Of a DNA stretch of 8,075 nucleotides, positions 7,291-8,075 are shown one piece after another. Position numbers and translations under genes: made by a program. Where the stretch lies: positions 1 to 8,075 of the forward strand of contig CAKUGW010000129.1 in assembly GCA_934654805.1 (NCBI GenBank), given 5' to 3'. The stretch comes from an uncultured Kiritimatiellota bacterium (GTDB taxonomy: Bacteria; Verrucomicrobiota; Kiritimatiellia; RFP12; UBA1067). Below the pieces are notes generated by a model, which searched no databases, had not been told where the DNA came from, and was given only the letters and a program-made list of their open reading frames with translations. How positions within the stretch are numbered: position 1 is the stretch's first letter; each line of letters opens with the position of its first letter.

Positions 7291-7336
7291 TCCGCGAGAA
7301 TCCGCGATTCCCTGCGCGAGAAGACCTCCGCGAACT
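7291..7336. repeat. Four degenerate copies of a TCCGCGAnnn 10-mer
   Basis: The copies are TCCGCGAGAA (7291), TCCGCGATTC (7301), TGCGCGAGAA (7313) and TCCGCGAACT (7327), at spacings of 10, 12 and 14 bp. GAATC-CGC-GATTC at 7298-7310 is a palindrome centred on the first junction. AraC-type proteins bind direct repeats, so these are candidate sites for the adjacent regulator. That is inference. Confidence 0.45.
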
Positions 7337-7345
7337 CTGCGACAA

Positions 7346-7374
7346 ACACGAAACACGAATGTGTGGTGTCGTGT
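7346..7374. repeat. Imperfect inverted repeat over the -35 area of the small-protein promoter
   Basis: The outer arms ACACGA (7346-7351) and TCGTGT (7369-7374) and inner arms ACAC (7353-7356) and GTGT (7361-7364) surround the loop GAAT. The repeat ends 15 bp before the TATAAT and overlaps the expected -35 site, the usual place for an autorepressor operator. Confidence 0.4.
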
Positions 7375-7389
7375 GCGCGGAGATTATGA

Positions 7390-7395
7390 TATAAT
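7390..7395 (+). promoter_or_regulatory. Consensus -10 box (TATAAT) for a leaderless small-gene transcript
   Basis: A perfect TATAAT ends 7 nt before ATG at 7403, placing the likely transcription start at the initiation codon. The spacer GCCCACG has no ribosome site; the nearest GGAG is about 20 nt upstream, too far. The -35 region (about TGTCGT at 7367-7372) is weak. Confidence 0.6.
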
Positions 7396-7402
7396 GCCCA
7401 CG

Positions 7403-7600
7403 ATGACAGACGAGGAGATCATCCGGTCGGAAGACGTGCGTTCGGTTGTTGCCGATTATCGCGCCATGTGCTTTTGGAACATGGCGGAGGATTTCTATCC
7501 GCAGAACCGGGAGCAGGTCCTCATGGCCTTGGATTGTCTTGAGAAGTACGGAAATCTGGATGCCTACTTGCGCGCAGGGAGGGTCAGGAAATGGCTTTAA
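7403..7600 (+). CDS. Small protein paired with nucleotidyltransferase, antitoxin-like position
   Basis: The 65-residue product starts MTDEEIIRSEDVRSVVADYR and ends AYLRAGRVRKWL. The start at 7403 fits the leaderless promoter; ATG at 7394 lies inside the -10 box and the longer frame from 7361 runs upstream of it, so both are rejected. The protein is charged, soluble and probably helical, with an FWNMAEDF segment and a LEKYGNLDAYL segment, and no membrane or secretion signal. I recall similar short proteins with an FW...D and a conserved YG(D/N)LxA segment directly upstream of AbiEii-like nucleotidyltransferases, but cannot confirm the family. The last 10 bases overlap the start of the nucleotidyltransferase gene, giving tight coupling. 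By analogy with AbiE-type pairs it may be the antidote or partner, but it lacks the usual winged-helix domain length. The function is not established. Confidence 0.65.
   Translation: MTDEEIIRSEDVRSVVADYRAMCFWNMAEDFYPQNREQVLMALDCLEKYGNLDAYLRAGRVRKWL
7576..7583 (+). promoter_or_regulatory. Shine-Dalgarno for the nucleotidyltransferase gene
   Basis: AGGGAGGG lies 7 nt before ATG at 7591, inside the end of the small-protein gene. It supports 7591 as an original start and contrasts with the leaderless start of the first gene of the pair. Confidence 0.7.
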
Positions 7601-7984
7601 CGGACTTGCAGGGCGAGCTGTTGCGGCTGTTGGCTGAAAATCGCCGGAAAACGGCCGGGAGCTATGTGGCCGGTGGTCTTGCCTTGAACTTTGTCTTGGG
7701 AACGCCCCGCGCCTCTCGAGACATTGATGTCTTTCATGATTCGGCAGAGTCGCTGCGGGGCGTATGATGCCGCTGTCTTGTGCCGTTACTGGCATGAAGA
7801 AGTTGAGCGCGCGCGCCAGGTGCTGCCGCTGTTTCCGCGCGAAGAGGCCGGAAAGGCCGTCATGAATGCGGACGGTACGCTTTTCGCCGGTTCGAACGAG
7901 GAACTGTCCGCAGCGTTGACGGCAGGAACGCTCTTGTTCCATGCGGGGCGTGTCGGCGGCGCTTGGCCACGAATCATCAAGTAG
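7591..7984 (+). pseudogene. AbiEii-like nucleotidyltransferase, middle deleted and frame broken
   Basis: The first frame (7591-7767) encodes 58 residues: MALTDLQGEL, then YVAGGLALNFVLGTPRASRD and IDVFHDSAESL. GG at 28-29 and the D44-x-D46 pair are the nucleotide- and metal-binding signature of minimal nucleotidyltransferases such as AbiEii toxins (nucleotidyl transfer in type IV toxin-antitoxin or abortive infection). It stops at TGA 7765-7767. A second frame, recognisable from about 7760 to the TAG at 7982-7984, encodes YDAAVLCRYWHEEVERARQV, EEAGKAVMNADGTLF and FHAGRVGGAWPRI. This looks like the C-terminal cap of the same kind of protein. Intact relatives are, from memory, well over 200 residues, so the central part with the third catalytic acid and helical core is missing and the two ends are out of frame. 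No active product is expected. Alternatively it is two unrelated fragments, or an assembly error. Confidence 0.65.
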
Positions 7985-8075
7985 TCTTTTCGCTCCTTGT
8001 TCGGCCGTTGGGCCTTTGCGTTCTTTTCGTCGCTCCTTATGCGCCGGCATTCGCAAACGAGGCACAATTTAGTTT
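7985..8075. other. Non-coding tail with a direct repeat and weak stem
   Basis: No credible gene is visible to the window edge. TCGCTCCTT occurs at 7990-7998 and again at 8030-8038, exactly 40 bp apart. Between them GGCC-GTTG-GGCC (8003-8014) is followed by TTTGCGTTCTTTT, which could act as a weak terminator for the preceding unit. The stem is only 4-5 bp, so that reading is tentative. Confidence 0.35.

Noticed and set aside
7221..7349. 43-residue N-terminal extension of the regulator
   Set aside because: It is basic low-complexity sequence covering the palindrome and 10-mer array. Family similarity and length both start at the ATG at 7220.
7291..7374. CRISPR-like array in the intergenic region
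   Set aside because: The repeats are only about 10 bp with 0-4 bp gaps and are degenerate, with no unique spacers of normal length and no cas genes nearby.
7217..8065. 282-residue minus-strand frame opposite the nucleotidyltransferase unit
   Set aside because: It has no recognisable domain and overlaps both real starts and the intergenic control region. The plus strand has coherent motifs and ribosome sites.

Overview
The window is mostly very GC-rich, densely packed bacterial DNA. It carries a secreted-type GH92 glycosidase, an unusually large leucine-rich-repeat/propeller surface-type protein, a fused sugar-binding/AraC regulator of the XylR type, and the remains of a large FAD-dependent oxidoreductase. 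From family knowledge, this mix suggests a host-associated or polysaccharide-degrading member of the PVC group (Verrucomicrobiota, Kiritimatiellae/Lentisphaeria-like). No rRNA or other phylogenetic marker is present, so the placement is inference.

Layout. (1) 2-3019, plus strand: a protein cut by the window edge. It has a beta-propeller-like N-terminus followed by two homologous LRR-containing units of roughly 330-370 residues, separated by an InlB-type bacterial repeat. (2) 3035-5185, plus strand: an intact signal-peptide-bearing GH92 alpha-mannosidase-type enzyme, 15 bp downstream behind a strong Shine-Dalgarno and probably in the same operon. (3) 5182-6069, plus strand: gene debris. A beta-helix-like fragment and a FAD-dependent oxidoreductase (PF12831-type) fragment are spread over two reading frames, and the oxidoreductase has lost its dinucleotide-binding core and its C-terminus. 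(4) 6072-7220, minus strand: an intact 382-residue XylR-like regulator, convergent with the debris. (5) 7221-7402: a structured divergent intergenic region with a perfect 10-bp-arm palindrome, a small hairpin, four degenerate copies of a TCCGCGA-type 10-mer and an imperfect inverted repeat. A -10 box sits 7-8 nt upstream of the start codon on each side and neither start has a Shine-Dalgarno, so both flanking genes look leaderless. (6) 7403-7984, plus strand: a visibly less GC-rich two-gene unit. It has a 65-residue small protein overlapping the start of an AbiEii-like nucleotidyltransferase whose middle is missing and whose frame is broken. (7) 7985-8075: non-coding, with a short direct repeat.

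How it fits together. The first two genes make a plausible export-linked glycan-use operon whose promoter lies upstream of the window. The regulator is of a kind that normally controls sugar-use genes, but its nearest convergent neighbour is now a remnant. The most interesting signals are the divergent leaderless control region and the two remnants that share one form of damage: both ends kept, the catalytic middle lost. Together they suggest a locus that is eroding or being rearranged. I found no convincing undescribed defence or enzymatic system. The nearest candidate is the small-protein/nucleotidyltransferase pair, which here is broken.
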